Shown piece after piece: positions 16,328 to 25,248 of a stretch of DNA of 64,000 nt (positions are counted from its first letter, which is position 1; every line of letters begins with the position of its first letter). The notes below the pieces were generated by a model. That model did not search any database and was not told the origin of the DNA. It worked only from the letters and a program-made list of their open reading frames with translations. The translations under genes were made by a program, and so were the position numbers. This stretch comes from Candidatus Gallimonas merdigallinarum (GTDB taxonomy: Bacteria > Bacillota > Clostridia > Christensenellales > Borkfalkiaceae), in NCBI GenBank assembly GCA_904373325.1, contig CAJFFP010000016.1:56310-120309 (forward strand), in the 5' to 3' direction.

Positions 16328-19300
16328 TTAATCCCAAGAGATGGAAGGTCCGTTCACAGACAGCTTGTTGTCAACATATCCGGAATTCTCACAACCGAAT
16401 CCGAGCAAGTACGTTTTATCTTTCAAACCGGTCAACGTAAAAGTACGTGTTCCGGTTACAGGCGTTGCAAGCTCGGTATCGCTTGCCTCATATTCCGTAA
16501 TCGTTATCGTCAAAGTACCGTCTGCATTATACTCGGCAACAAGCTTCACCCTTCTTCCGGGGCGCGCATTGGAATTCGCCGTACTGTGCTGCATATCGCC
16601 GCCCGCACTGCAAGTCTCGCCCGTCTGAGCGACGTTCCATGCTCCATTCAGTCCTTGATATGCACCGTCAGAATATCTGAAAATATATCTCCACTCGGTG
16701 GGATCGCTTGACAAACGAAGCGTAAACAGCGACTGCGCCCAATCAAGAGGACTGTAATCCGTGTACTGGAATGTCAGGGTTGTCGTCATCCCCTTCATAA
16801 TAAGAACGGATTCTGTATCGGCAGGATTAAGCCAATCAAACGTGCCGCCCGTTACTTCGGAACTTACAGTCGATAATTTTGCGCCGCACGTCTGGCAAAC
16901 TCCGTCAACAAGGTCATTGTGCTCACAAACCTCACCGCACACACATTCACCCCTTACATACGTATGCGCCGTATGATGAGGATCGAGCGAACCGCATGCG
17001 TAGCAGTGCAGCGTTCCGTCGTAGACGTGCTTCTGCCCGCCGAGACCGGTCTTTCCGTGGAGAGGATTGATCTCGCCGCAGACGGTGCAGTGGTCGTACG
17101 TTGCGTCGAGCGCAGAGCTGTAAACGTGCTCGTGATGAGGATCGACCATGCCGCAGCCGCTCACCGTACACACGCCATTCACATAAACGTGCGTATGATC
17201 GGGATTCAGAATGCCGCACGACGTACAACGGCTTTCCGCATTCCAAGTATGGTTATGAGGATAATCGCCGTTTTCCGCCAGATAGTTGTTGTAGCGGGTC
17301 ACAACCTGTTCCGCAGTGAGCGCGCGGCTTTCGACGAGCATATCGGTCGTCGAGAGCGTGCCGCCGGCATACTTCGCGCCGTTCACATAGACGCCGCTTT
17401 CCTGCGCGCAGCGGAGGAAAAGCTCCGTAAACTGCGCAACCGTGAAGCCGCTCACCCTCGTCCGGGCAGCGTAATGATACAGAAGTTCGCCGTTCACGTA
17501 ATACAACACGCCGTCCGTTTCTCTGTTTTCCCCGGGCTTTACGACGACCGTCACATAGGAGTTCGAGGAGAGAATCAACGTATCCCATGCGGCGCCCTCC
17601 GCCATCTCCGCGTTGGCTGCGGGCAGCATATTGTTGTCGCCGCCCGCCGCGGCATCCCAAAGCTCCTGATCGACGCTTGCCGGTTTCGTCGTTTTTACGT
17701 TTACCTGCAAGTTGGGCATCGTGATCTGAATATTGCCCGCCACCGTGGCAAGCACGACGTTATCCCAGTCGCTCGACGCGCTGTTCAGGAAGAAAGATAC
17801 GGACATACCCGATTCAGCCAGCTTATCGCCGAGAAGCGTTTCGTCCACTTCCGTACCGTTATCGGGTACATTGTCGCCCGTTCCCCTCACGCTGACGCCC
17901 GTCGAATTGAGGACTGCGCCGCACGTTTTGCACGCAAACAGAACGTGACTGCCGTCAACGGCTTCCCACTCGTGCGTGGCGACGCTGACGTCGTACCAGA
18001 ACGCCCCGTTTTCAGCCACTTTCGCCGTAACGCCGAACGTATCGCATTCATGTCCGGCAACGCTCGTCTTTGCCGTTTCGGCAGGCGTGTATCCTTTAAC
18101 TTCCGTCTTGGCAGGCTCGATGCCCGAAAGCTGGTTGTTTTCATCGAAGGTAATCTTTTGCGCCGTATACGTGACCTTGTAGAGGTGCGAAACGCCGTTT
18201 GCAACGACCTCGAAGTAGTAAACAGTCTGTTCGCCGTTTCCCGTTCCGAGCGTCACGCCGTAAGAACCCGCGTTGACGGCGCCCGTCACGAGCCAGCCGC
18301 GATCGTAATCTTTTGCATCGTTTGCAGTGCCGAGCACGCGGAGCGAACCCGTAAACGCCGCATTCTTTTCCGAAGCGGCATCCAGACAGCTCACTTCGCC
18401 GTCTACCATCCCAAGCCCCGTCCCGACGTTCAGGTACGCATACATCGTCGCAGGGGTATTCGCGCCCGCATTCGTGTTGATGACGAAAGAAGGAACATCG
18501 ACGGAACTGTCGACCACATTATCGCCCGAGCCGACAACCGCATAGTACACGGTCGCGCCCACTGCGTTCACCCAGACTCTGACGCCGTCGATATCCAGAA
18601 TAAATCCGGAAGCGCCTTCTCTTTCGACGGGCGCGCCGTAGTACACCGTATCGGTGACCGTAACGCCGTTGTACGTCATGCGGAGCGCGGCATACCCGGG
18701 GTGCTGCTCGGAAAGGTTGGGAAGCGCGGGCACACGGTATGTGACCGTGAGTTTCATGCCGTTTTCCAACGCCGACACAGAGCCGCTCATCGTAACGGTG
18801 GAGTTCCCCAAAGCGACGCCCGATGTATTCTTAAACGAATTTTCCGTCCAATTGAAGCCATTCGTTCCCGACATTCCCATCGACGCGGTTGCCGACCCGA
18901 CGCCGAGAATAACCGCATTGCGGTTGGCGTTGAACGCTTCCAACGTAAGCCCGGGAATGGTATATTCCACGGTGACGTCTCCGCCGACGTTGACGGGAAC
19001 CGAACCCTGAGCATCCACGCCGTCCGTGATGGCGGAGCTTACGCTCGGGATCGTGACGCCCGTGAGATCGACGCGGACAGGCGTCGTCTGCATTCCCGTA
19101 ATGACGATGTTATTCTGCGCGACGATGTCCGCGTTGAGGAACACGAGCACGTCGACAAACGAACCGTCGTCTGCGCGGCGGACGGTGACGTTCGCCTGAT
19201 TCGCGCTCGGCGTACCGAACTTCGCGCCGTCTTTCGCAAAGAGACGGAACGCCATGAAGTGCGTGTACCCCTCCCCTGCGTTTGCATTGGCGGGAATCGC

Positions 19301-21010
19301 GTCGGGCACGCCGGTGGGCGCGACCGCTACGGTCGTGCCGTTTTCCGCGCTCGTTCCCGCGCCGTATACAAGCTCGCCGTAGGCAAGCATATTCTCGATC
19401 TGATTCTGATATGCGAAGCCTTTCAGCGTGATGCGCGAAGAAGCGACGTCTTCCACGCTGTTGGGCGCAATCTCGGAAAGGAAATTGGAATAACCGACGT
19501 TGAGATAGGAATATCTCGACAGACCGCCGACGCTGCTGCGCACGCGGAAGAACTGCCATGCGGAGGAGAGCGGCGTATCAGCCGTGACTTCCGTCCAGCT
19601 CTCGGGTGCGATATCCGCCTGCGCGGCTTCCGCCGTCGTTGCGCTGCCGATATACGCCTGCAACGTGTAATCCGTCGTGAACTCGTACGCCTCGGGCGCG
19701 CTCTCGAACGCGATGCGGACGCTGAGCTCGTCAAGGTCGAGCGTTTCGCCCTCGACATAGGTGCGCTTCGCGTCGGTCGTAAGCTGCGCCGTCACGGAGG
19801 AGAGCAGATCGCTCTGCACCGCGGTAATGGACGTGAACGTCATATTGACGAACTCGCCGTGGAGCACGGTGTCGAACGTGTAGTCGCCCATCGAATCGGG
19901 CACGCGGATATAGGAGACGAGGCTCGTTCCCGTCGTATCGTTGCGGTTGGTGACGACGATGACGTTATCCTCGCGGAACTGCCACGTGAAGGTGACGTCC
20001 TGCGCCTCCGCGTAGTCCTCCTTATACAGCTGCGTACCGGAGGAATAGACATACCATGCGGGCCAATCTTCCGCCGCCGTCGAAGTCGGGACGGTCCCCG
20101 CCTGATAGTTCGCGGGCGCGGTCGAACCGCCCGTGACCGAACTGTAATTGTAATTTTCGGACGAACCGCCCGCAAAGCCCGCCAGAAGGCGGTTGGGGTC
20201 GCCGATACCGTTCAGCAGCACCCAGCCGTCGTTACGGACAAGCACGGACGCGCCGGACGCATACTCGCCCGTCGAATAGGGAGAGCCGACCGTGGCGGGA
20301 TCGAACTCGCGCATCGCAATGCCGAGAATGGGATAATACCACGAATCGTCGCCCGTGCCGACGGACTGCGCCGTACCCGTGACGGAGAGCGTCATGCCCT
20401 TTCTCAGTTTGCCGACGGAATAGGTGCCGACCTCGACGTTTCCGCCCGTCGCGCCTGCAACCGTGCCGAACGGCTTGACGAGCCCGTCGGGATCCTGCGT
20501 GCTGTCCGACGTGTAGCCGCCGTGGAACGCGCCGTAATTGACCGTTACGGGCGTTGCGAACGTCGTGTTGGACTCCACCTTGCCGCAATGCGTGCAGCGC
20601 GCGACGCCCGTCGTGGGATCGGGATCGCCGAACTGGTGCTCGATCGTGACGGTCAGCGTCGTTGTAAGCGCGTTTGCATTGTTCTCCTTGGGCGTAACGG
20701 TCACGCTGTACGACCCGACTTCGCCCCATACGACCGAACTCGTATCGTACTCGCAGTCAGCCCCCGAAATAATGTTGCGCATCAGAGATCCGTCGGCATA
20801 GACCCGCAGTCTCGTCTCCGCAACTTTCTCGTTGAATGCCTCCAAAGCGCTCTCTTCTTCCGACGTCTCGGCGTCCGTAAGCGTGATGGAAGCGTCGCCG
20901 CTGTACCGGATGCGTTCGATCGTGTATTCGTCTGCATTGGAACACGCGGTCAGACCCAGCGCCAGCGTCATTGAAAAGGCTAAAATCAAACCGAATTTTA
21001 ACTTTTTCAT
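16328..21010 (-). CDS. Giant surface lipoprotein with H-x(n)-CxxC repeats
   Basis: The 1560-residue protein has a lipoprotein signal with lipobox LALGLTACSN (cysteine near residue 23), so it should be anchored outside the membrane. Most of it is Thr/Ser/Val/Asn-rich, beta-type, consistent with Ig-like and lectin-like modules. Cysteine motifs of the CxxCG kind occur near residues 140 (CTHCG) and 1027 (CKTCG), then as a dense array at about 1250-1375 (CTSCG, CTVCG, CYACG, CVCG, CQTCG), each preceded by a His-rich H-x-Y/W spacer. The C-terminal part may be a concanavalin-like domain. The function is unknown: adhesion or glycan binding is a guess. It is a single-gene transcription unit. Confidence 0.75.
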   Translation of the reverse strand: MKKLKFGLILAFSMTLALGLTACSNADEYTIERIRYSGDASITLTDAETSEEESALEAFNEKVAETRLRVYADGSLMRNIISGADCEYDTSSVVWGEVGSYSVTVTPKENNANALTTTLTVTIEHQFGDPDPTTGVARCTHCGKVESNTTFATPVTVNYGAFHGGYTSDSTQDPDGLVKPFGTVAGATGGNVEVGTYSVGKLRKGMTLSVTGTAQSVGTGDDSWYYPILGIAMREFDPATVGSPYSTGEYASGASVLVRNDGWVLLNGIGDPNRLLAGFAGGSSENYNYSSVTGGSTAPANYQAGTVPTSTAAEDWPAWYVYSSGTQLYKEDYAEAQDVTFTWQFREDNVIVVTNRNDTTGTSLVSYIRVPDSMGDYTFDTVLHGEFVNMTFTSITAVQSDLLSSVTAQLTTDAKRTYVEGETLDLDELSVRIAFESAPEAYEFTTDYTLQAYIGSATTAEAAQADIAPESWTEVTADTPLSSAWQFFRVRSSVGGLSRYSYLNVGYSNFLSEIAPNSVEDVASSRITLKGFAYQNQIENMLAYGELVYGAGTSAENGTTVAVAPTGVPDAIPANANAGEGYTHFMAFRLFAKDGAKFGTPSANQANVTVRRADDGSFVDVLVFLNADIVAQNNIVITGMQTTPVRVDLTGVTIPSVSSAITDGVDAQGSVPVNVGGDVTVEYTIPGLTLEAFNANRNAVILGVGSATASMGMSGTNGFNWTENSFKNTSGVALGNSTVTMSGSVSALENGMKLTVTYRVPALPNLSEQHPGYAALRMTYNGVTVTDTVYYGAPVEREGASGFILDIDGVRVWVNAVGATVYYAVVGSGDNVVDSSVDVPSFVINTNAGANTPATMYAYLNVGTGLGMVDGEVSCLDAASEKNAAFTGSLRVLGTANDAKDYDRGWLVTGAVNAGSYGVTLGTGNGEQTVYYFEVVANGVSHLYKVTYTAQKITFDENNQLSGIEPAKTEVKGYTPAETAKTSVAGHECDTFGVTAKVAENGAFWYDVSVATHEWEAVDGSHVLFACKTCGAVLNSTGVSVRGTGDNVPDNGTEVDETLLGDKLAESGMSVSFFLNSASSDWDNVVLATVAGNIQITMPNLQVNVKTTKPASVDQELWDAAAGGDNNMLPAANAEMAEGAAWDTLILSSNSYVTVVVKPGENRETDGVLYYVNGELLYHYAARTRVSGFTVAQFTELFLRCAQESGVYVNGAKYAGGTLSTTDMLVESRALTAEQVVTRYNNYLAENGDYPHNHTWNAESRCTSCGILNPDHTHVYVNGVCTVSGCGMVDPHHEHVYSSALDATYDHCTVCGEINPLHGKTGLGGQKHVYDGTLHCYACGSLDPHHTAHTYVRGECVCGEVCEHNDLVDGVCQTCGAKLSTVSSEVTGGTFDWLNPADTESVLIMKGMTTTLTFQYTDYSPLDWAQSLFTLRLSSDPTEWRYIFRYSDGAYQGLNGAWNVAQTGETCSAGGDMQHSTANSNARPGRRVKLVAEYNADGTLTITITEYEASDTELATPVTGTRTFTLTGLKDKTYLLGFGCENSGYVDNKLSVNGPSISWD

Positions 21011-21076
21011 GTCTTCTTCCGTCCTCCCCCTTAAATTTTAAACATAGTTTTCCACAATGGATATGCTGATATGACA

Positions 21077-21105
21077 ATTCTACACCAATTTTTTTTCAAT
21101 GTCAA
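21077..21105 (-). promoter_or_regulatory. Promoter of the large surface lipoprotein gene
   Basis: A perfect TTGACA (21100-21105), 17-bp spacer and TAGAAT (21077-21082) sit in an AT-rich stretch. The leader of about 60 bases contains a purine-rich ribosome site. Confidence 0.75.
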
Positions 21106-21184
21106 TATATTTTGGGAAAAAATCACAGACGCTTTTCATGCTGTTATCATTTTTTGCCCCCGTTTTATGCGCGTATTTTTCATG

Positions 21185-21214
21185 AAAAAAGGAAAAACGC
21201 CGCGAAACGCGGCG
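21185..21214 (-). terminator. Terminator of nadABC
   Basis: CGCCGCG arms (21198-21214) around a three-base loop are followed by a T5 tract on the minus strand, right after nadC. Confidence 0.85.
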
Positions 21215-21226
21215 CTTATCCCCGAA

Positions 21227-22087
21227 TCAGCCGACGGGCTGCAAATGTTTGAGCGAAACGTCGAGAATGGGCGAACTGTGCGTGAGCGCGCCCGACGAAA
21301 TGTAGTCCACGCCGAGCGCGACGTACTTTTGCACGTTCTCGCGCGTGACGTTGCCCGAGATCTCCGTTTTGGCGCGCCCCTTGGCGAGGCGCACCGCCTC
21401 TTCGAGCGCTTCCCCGCGCATATTGTCGAGCATGACGATGTCCGCGCCCGCGTCGAGCGCCTCTCTGAGCTGCTCGACCGTCTCCACTTCGATCTCGATT
21501 TTGCGGACGAAGGGCGCGTATTCGCGCGCACGGGCGATCGCCTGCGCGATGCCGCCCGCCGCCCCGATGTGATTATCCTTCAAAAGCACCCCGTCCGAGA
21601 GGTTGAAGCGGTGATTGCTCCCGCCGCCCACGGCGACCGCGTATTTTTCCAGACTTCTGAGAAGAGGCGTCGTCTTGCGCGTATCGAGCAGGACGGTGTT
21701 CGTCCCCTTTAAAAGGTCCGCCGTCTGACGGGTGTAGGTGGCGATCCCGCTCATGCGCTGCAAGAAGTTGAGCGCGGTGCGCTCGCCCGAGAGAACGGCG
21801 CGCATATCCCCCGTGACTTCGGCGAGCAGATCGCCCGCTTTTACGGATGCGCCCTCCTCGACGTGAAAGACGATCTCTGCGCTCTCGTCGAGCAGTTCAA
21901 ACGTGCGGGCGAACACGGGAAGCCCCGCCACGACCCCGTCCGCCTTGGCGATGAGGTCGGCATGACCGCGCGCCCCCTCGGGTACGACGGCGTTCGCGGA
22001 GACGTCCTCCCACGGAATATCTTCGCGCAGGGCGGCGAGGATCAGCTCGTCCCAATGCAGTTTTTGCGTCACTTTACTTGCTTTCAC
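21227..22087 (-). CDS. nadC: Nicotinate-nucleotide pyrophosphorylase (quinolinate phosphoribosyltransferase)
   Basis: This enzyme converts quinolinate and PRPP to nicotinate mononucleotide in de novo NAD synthesis. At 286 residues it is full length. Signatures are LLDTRKTTPLLRSLEKYAVA, VGGGSNHRFNLSDGVLLKDNH and the late IVMLDNMRGEALEEAVR. It overlaps the nadB 3' end by 14 bases and closes the nadA-nadB-nadC operon. Confidence 0.96.
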   Translation of the reverse strand: MKASKVTQKLHWDELILAALREDIPWEDVSANAVVPEGARGHADLIAKADGVVAGLPVFARTFELLDESAEIVFHVEEGASVKAGDLLAEVTGDMRAVLSGERTALNFLQRMSGIATYTRQTADLLKGTNTVLLDTRKTTPLLRSLEKYAVAVGGGSNHRFNLSDGVLLKDNHIGAAGGIAQAIARAREYAPFVRKIEIEVETVEQLREALDAGADIVMLDNMRGEALEEAVRLAKGRAKTEISGNVTRENVQKYVALGVDYISSGALTHSSPILDVSLKHLQPVG

Positions 22088-23363
22088 GATGGATCTCCTT
22101 CCTCACGCGCGCTTTCCGCGCCCGTTCCATGGTATGAATATCGTAAGCGGCGGGATCGAAGGTCGCTTCGCCCGAAGCCGCGCCCGTCTGCACGATGTCC
22201 CCCGCGGCGCGCCCCGCAAAGATGAGCGCTTCGAGAAGGGAGTTGGACGCCAGACGGTTTCTGCCGTGCACGCCGTTGCAGCACGTTTCGCCCACGGCGT
22301 AGAGGTGGGGCATCGTCGTTCTGCCCGAAAGGCCGGAACGGATCCCGCCCATGAAGTAATGCTGTGCGGGAACGACGGGGATCGGCTCGGAAAAGACGTC
22401 GTACCCCTCTTCGCGGCAGCGTTCCACGATGCTCGGGAAGTGGCTTTTCAGCGTCTCCGCGCCCCCCTCGACGGTGCGCAGGTCGAGGCGGACGTATTCG
22501 CTCCCCTCTTTGCGCATCTCTTCGCGGATCGCCGCCGTGACGACGTCGCGCGGGAGAAGCTCGTCCACGAACCGATGTCCATCGCGGTTGATGAGGTGCG
22601 CACCCTCGCCGCGGACGGATTCGGAGATGAGAAACCGCCGCCCGTGTCCTTTGGTATAGAGCGTGGTCGGGTGGAACTGCACGTAATCGGCGTGATCGAC
22701 GGCGATCTCATGTTCGAGGCATACCCCCACGCCGTCGCCCGTCAGAATGCGGTAATTGGTGGAGTGCGGGAAGAGTCCGCCCACGCCGCCCGTCGCGAGC
22801 ACGGTATTGCCCGCCTGCACGGCGTACAGCCGCCCCGTGGAATTTTCCGCAAGCGCCGCGCCGAGGCAGACGTCCCCCTCCTCGGAGAAGAGCAGGTCCA
22901 CCATCGTCGTATGCGGGCGGAGCTCGATATTCTTCCGCTTCTGCGCCGCCGTTAAAAGGTGCGAGGTGATCTCCTTGCCCGTACAGTCGGCATGGAAGAG
23001 AATGCGCGGACGGGAGTGCGCGCCTTCCCGCGTGAATCTGAGTTCGCCCTTTTCGTCGCGCGCGAAGCGCACGCCGCAGGCGATGAGTTCCTCGATGGTC
23101 TGGCGGGAATTCTCGATCATGCAGCGCACGGTAAAGGGATTGTTCTCGTAATGCCCCGCGCGCATGGTATCTTCAAAATATCCCTGAAAATCGCCCTTGT
23201 CGCGCAGGACGCAGATCCCGCCCTGTGCGAGGAAGGAGTCGCTCTCTTTCAGCCCGCCCTTGCATACGACGAGCACGCGCATCTCCTCGGGCAGATGCAG
23301 CGCGCAGTTCAGCCCTGCGACGCCCGCGCCCACGATGAGCGCATCATACCGTTCCATACTCAT
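22074..23363 (-). CDS. nadB: L-aspartate oxidase
   Basis: This FAD enzyme oxidises L-aspartate to iminoaspartate, the substrate of NadA. The FAD-binding N-terminus reads DALIVGAGVAGLNCALHLPE. Other active-site segments are SFLAQGGICVL, YVQFHPTTLYTKG, SVRGEGAHLINRDG and YAVGETCCNGVHGRNRLASN. At 429 residues it is shorter than the proteobacterial enzyme and largely lacks the C-terminal helical domain, as in other clostridial forms. The start at 23363 overlaps the nadA stop (ATGA); the long upstream extension is nadA in another frame. Confidence 0.95.
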   Translation of the reverse strand: MSMERYDALIVGAGVAGLNCALHLPEEMRVLVVCKGGLKESDSFLAQGGICVLRDKGDFQGYFEDTMRAGHYENNPFTVRCMIENSRQTIEELIACGVRFARDEKGELRFTREGAHSRPRILFHADCTGKEITSHLLTAAQKRKNIELRPHTTMVDLLFSEEGDVCLGAALAENSTGRLYAVQAGNTVLATGGVGGLFPHSTNYRILTGDGVGVCLEHEIAVDHADYVQFHPTTLYTKGHGRRFLISESVRGEGAHLINRDGHRFVDELLPRDVVTAAIREEMRKEGSEYVRLDLRTVEGGAETLKSHFPSIVERCREEGYDVFSEPIPVVPAQHYFMGGIRSGLSGRTTMPHLYAVGETCCNGVHGRNRLASNSLLEALIFAGRAAGDIVQTGAASGEATFDPAAYDIHTMERARKARVRKEIHRESK

Positions 23364-24247
23364 GCACCAAGCTCCAACATTCTGTTGAGCGCAACCGCCG
23401 CCTTTGCCGCAACGTCTGCGGGGACTTCGACGGGCGTTCCCTCGCCGCGGAAGACGCGTTCGAGCGCCTCGGGCGTGATTTTCTTCATATCCTCGCACAG
23501 GAAATCCCCGCGCGTGACGTAAAACTTCTTTTCGGGGCAGCGGCGGCGCAGTTCGTACAGCGTGCCCGCCTCCGTGCCGACGAGAAACTCCTTAGCGTCG
23601 CTTCTTTCCGCATAGGAGATGATCCCCGCCGTGGAACCGATATACGCCGCGAGCGAACGGACCTCTTCGGGGCATTCGGGATGCACGAGCAGGAGCGCGT
23701 CCGGGTGCGCCGCCTGCGCGGCGCGCACTTCCGCCGCCGTAGTCGCGTTGTGAATGGGGCAGCACCCCCAGCCGAGATAGAACTTCTTTTCGGGGAGCTG
23801 CGCGGCGACGTACGCGCCGAGATTTTTATCGGGGATAAAGTAGATATTCTTCTCTTTGAGGCGGGAGACGACCTTCACCGCGTTGGAGCTCGTGACGATG
23901 ACGTCGGAGAGCGCTTTGAGCCGCGCCGAAGAGTTGACGTATGTAACGACGGCGAGGTCGGGCACGGTGGCGCGCATCTTTTCGATCTCTTCCTCCGAAG
24001 CCATGTCCGCCATGGCGCAGTGCGCGTCGGGCGCGGGAAGATAGACTTCCTTCTCGGGGCAGAGGATCTTCGCGCTCTCTCCCATGAAGGAAACGCCGCA
24101 GAATACGATGACTTTTTTCTCGCTCTCCTTCGCCTTGCGCGCCAGCGCGAAGCTGTCGCCGACGAAGTCCGCCGCCGCCTGCACGGCGTCGGGGGCATAA
24201 TAATGGGCGAGGACGAGCGCGTCCTCGCGGCGGATGGGTTTTCTCAT
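23360..24247 (-). CDS. nadA: Quinolinate synthase
   Basis: This [4Fe-4S] enzyme condenses iminoaspartate with dihydroxyacetone phosphate. At 295 residues it is the short bacterial type. Its three cluster cysteines lie in FCGVSFMGESAKIL, LLVHPECPEEV and GDFLCEDMKKITPEAL. It is the first gene of nadABC. I see no obvious NiaR-type operator in the promoter region. Confidence 0.95.
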   Translation of the reverse strand: MRKPIRREDALVLAHYYAPDAVQAAADFVGDSFALARKAKESEKKVIVFCGVSFMGESAKILCPEKEVYLPAPDAHCAMADMASEEEIEKMRATVPDLAVVTYVNSSARLKALSDVIVTSSNAVKVVSRLKEKNIYFIPDKNLGAYVAAQLPEKKFYLGWGCCPIHNATTAAEVRAAQAAHPDALLLVHPECPEEVRSLAAYIGSTAGIISYAERSDAKEFLVGTEAGTLYELRRRCPEKKFYVTRGDFLCEDMKKITPEALERVFRGEGTPVEVPADVAAKAAVALNRMLELGA

Positions 24248-24296
24248 GGCGTCACCTCGCCTTTCTTCCGTACGGAAAATGTAAAATATGGGTTAT

Positions 24297-24325
24297 AGTA
24301 TATAACGAAACGGCGGGAATGTCAA
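24297..24325 (-). promoter_or_regulatory. nadABC promoter
   Basis: TTGACA (24320-24325), 17-bp spacer and TATACT (24297-24302) on the minus strand give a start near 24290, with a leader of about 40 bases containing GAGGTG. Confidence 0.85.
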
Positions 24326-24338
24326 GTCCGCGCAGGAA

Positions 24339-25046
24339 TTATCCGCGCAAAAGGCGCAGGTATTCGGCAAGTTCTTCGATGTCCGCGCCCACCTGAAAAG
24401 CGAAGTACGCCCCCAGAAGGCGCAGGGCGCGCACGACGCCGTCCGCCGTGACTTCTCCGCCCTCCGTCAGGGCGCGCACGGTGCGGTAGGTGCTCTCGCT
24501 CGCGGGAACGCCCTCCTCCGAACAGCCCTCGCAAAGGAACGTTCCGCCCGAAAAATCGAAGCGCATTCTGCCCGACGGAATTCTGCCGCACACGGGGCAT
24601 TCCTCCGCCGAAACGGGATAGCCCGCGAACGCGAGCGCCGCGGCGAGGAAGCGGACGAGGGCGAGCGGCTCGTCCTGCGCGATCTCTTCGAGCGCGGTGA
24701 CCGCCGCAACGAGCAACTCCCCGCTCTCCATGCCTTCGAGCGCGATCTTGTCGCACACGGAGAGCACGACCGCGCCCGCATAGTAGCGGGTCACGTCCTC
24801 GCGCAGGGCGTAGAATCCGTCGTGCAGCGCGGCGGACGTCACCGTGTTGCGCCCCCCGCGGGAGGCGAGCACGTATTCCGCAAAACAAAAGGGCTGGGCG
24901 GCGAATTTCAGCTTCGCCCCCGCCCTGCGCACGCCTTTGAGCGCCGCGCCGATCTTGCCGCGCTCCGCCGTGAGGAGCGTGACCATTTTATCGTACTCGC
25001 CGTAATCGGTCGCGCGCAGTACGAGCGCGTCTGCCTTGCTCTCCAT
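24339..25046 (-). CDS. recO: DNA repair protein RecO
   Basis: RecO loads RecA at gaps together with RecR. At 235 residues it has the family layout: an N-terminal OB fold (ADALVLRATDYGEYDKMVTL followed by LTAERGKIGA), a helical core, and a central zinc site (ECPVCGRIPSG and FLCEGCSEEG, about residues 147-182). Its place downstream of era and yqzL is conserved in Firmicutes. It is the last gene of this block before the divergent gap to nadA. Confidence 0.92.
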   Translation of the reverse strand: MESKADALVLRATDYGEYDKMVTLLTAERGKIGAALKGVRRAGAKLKFAAQPFCFAEYVLASRGGRNTVTSAALHDGFYALREDVTRYYAGAVVLSVCDKIALEGMESGELLVAAVTALEEIAQDEPLALVRFLAAALAFAGYPVSAEECPVCGRIPSGRMRFDFSGGTFLCEGCSEEGVPASESTYRTVRALTEGGEVTADGVVRALRLLGAYFAFQVGADIEELAEYLRLLRG

Positions 25047-25062
25047 GCCGCCCCTCCCGCGG

Positions 25063-25176
25063 TCACTTCTTCAACTGTTTATACAGCATATAGTAGGTGA
25101 AGTTGCCCGTCTTTTCAAACAGCTCCCAAGCAAGTTCGGAGGCGTCTTTTCCGTCCTTTCCCTCTTTTTCCCGCAT
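25063..25176 (-). CDS. yqzL: YqzL-like 37-residue protein
   Basis: This short frame between era and recO encodes 37 residues. Its C-terminal two thirds, ELAWELFEKTGNFTYYMLYK, matches the YqzL pattern (WxLFExTGxxxxYLLY) of a tiny conserved Firmicute protein encoded exactly between era and recO. The ATG at 25176 is preceded by GGGAGGGAGCT. Function is unknown. Product, location and ribosome site together make it a real gene despite its size. Confidence 0.88.
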   Translation of the reverse strand: MREKEGKDGKDASELAWELFEKTGNFTYYMLYKQLKK

Positions 25177-25191
25177 AGCTCCCTCCCGATC

Positions 25192-25218
25192 CTGTAAGGA
25201 AAAATAATTCCCTTACAG
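25192..25218 (-). repeat. Inverted repeat between era and yqzL
   Basis: A 27-base hairpin has 11-bp arms (CTGTAAGG core, one G-U pair) around a TTATT loop. It has no U-tract, so it is more likely an mRNA processing or stabilising element than a terminator. Confidence 0.5.
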
Positions 25219-25248
25219 TATCAGCAGTATGGGAAGGGTGCGGGCGGG

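Noticed and set aside
16919-20974. A 1351-codon plus-strand open frame opposite the surface lipoprotein
   Set aside because: It lies wholly antisense to a gene with promoter, lipobox, ribosome site and terminator. Its translation is Arg/His/Val-rich with no domain, the pattern of a GC-driven shadow frame.
24248-24330. Niacin-responsive NiaR operator upstream of nadA
   Set aside because: The promoter is clear but I could not find a convincing palindrome matching the known operator.
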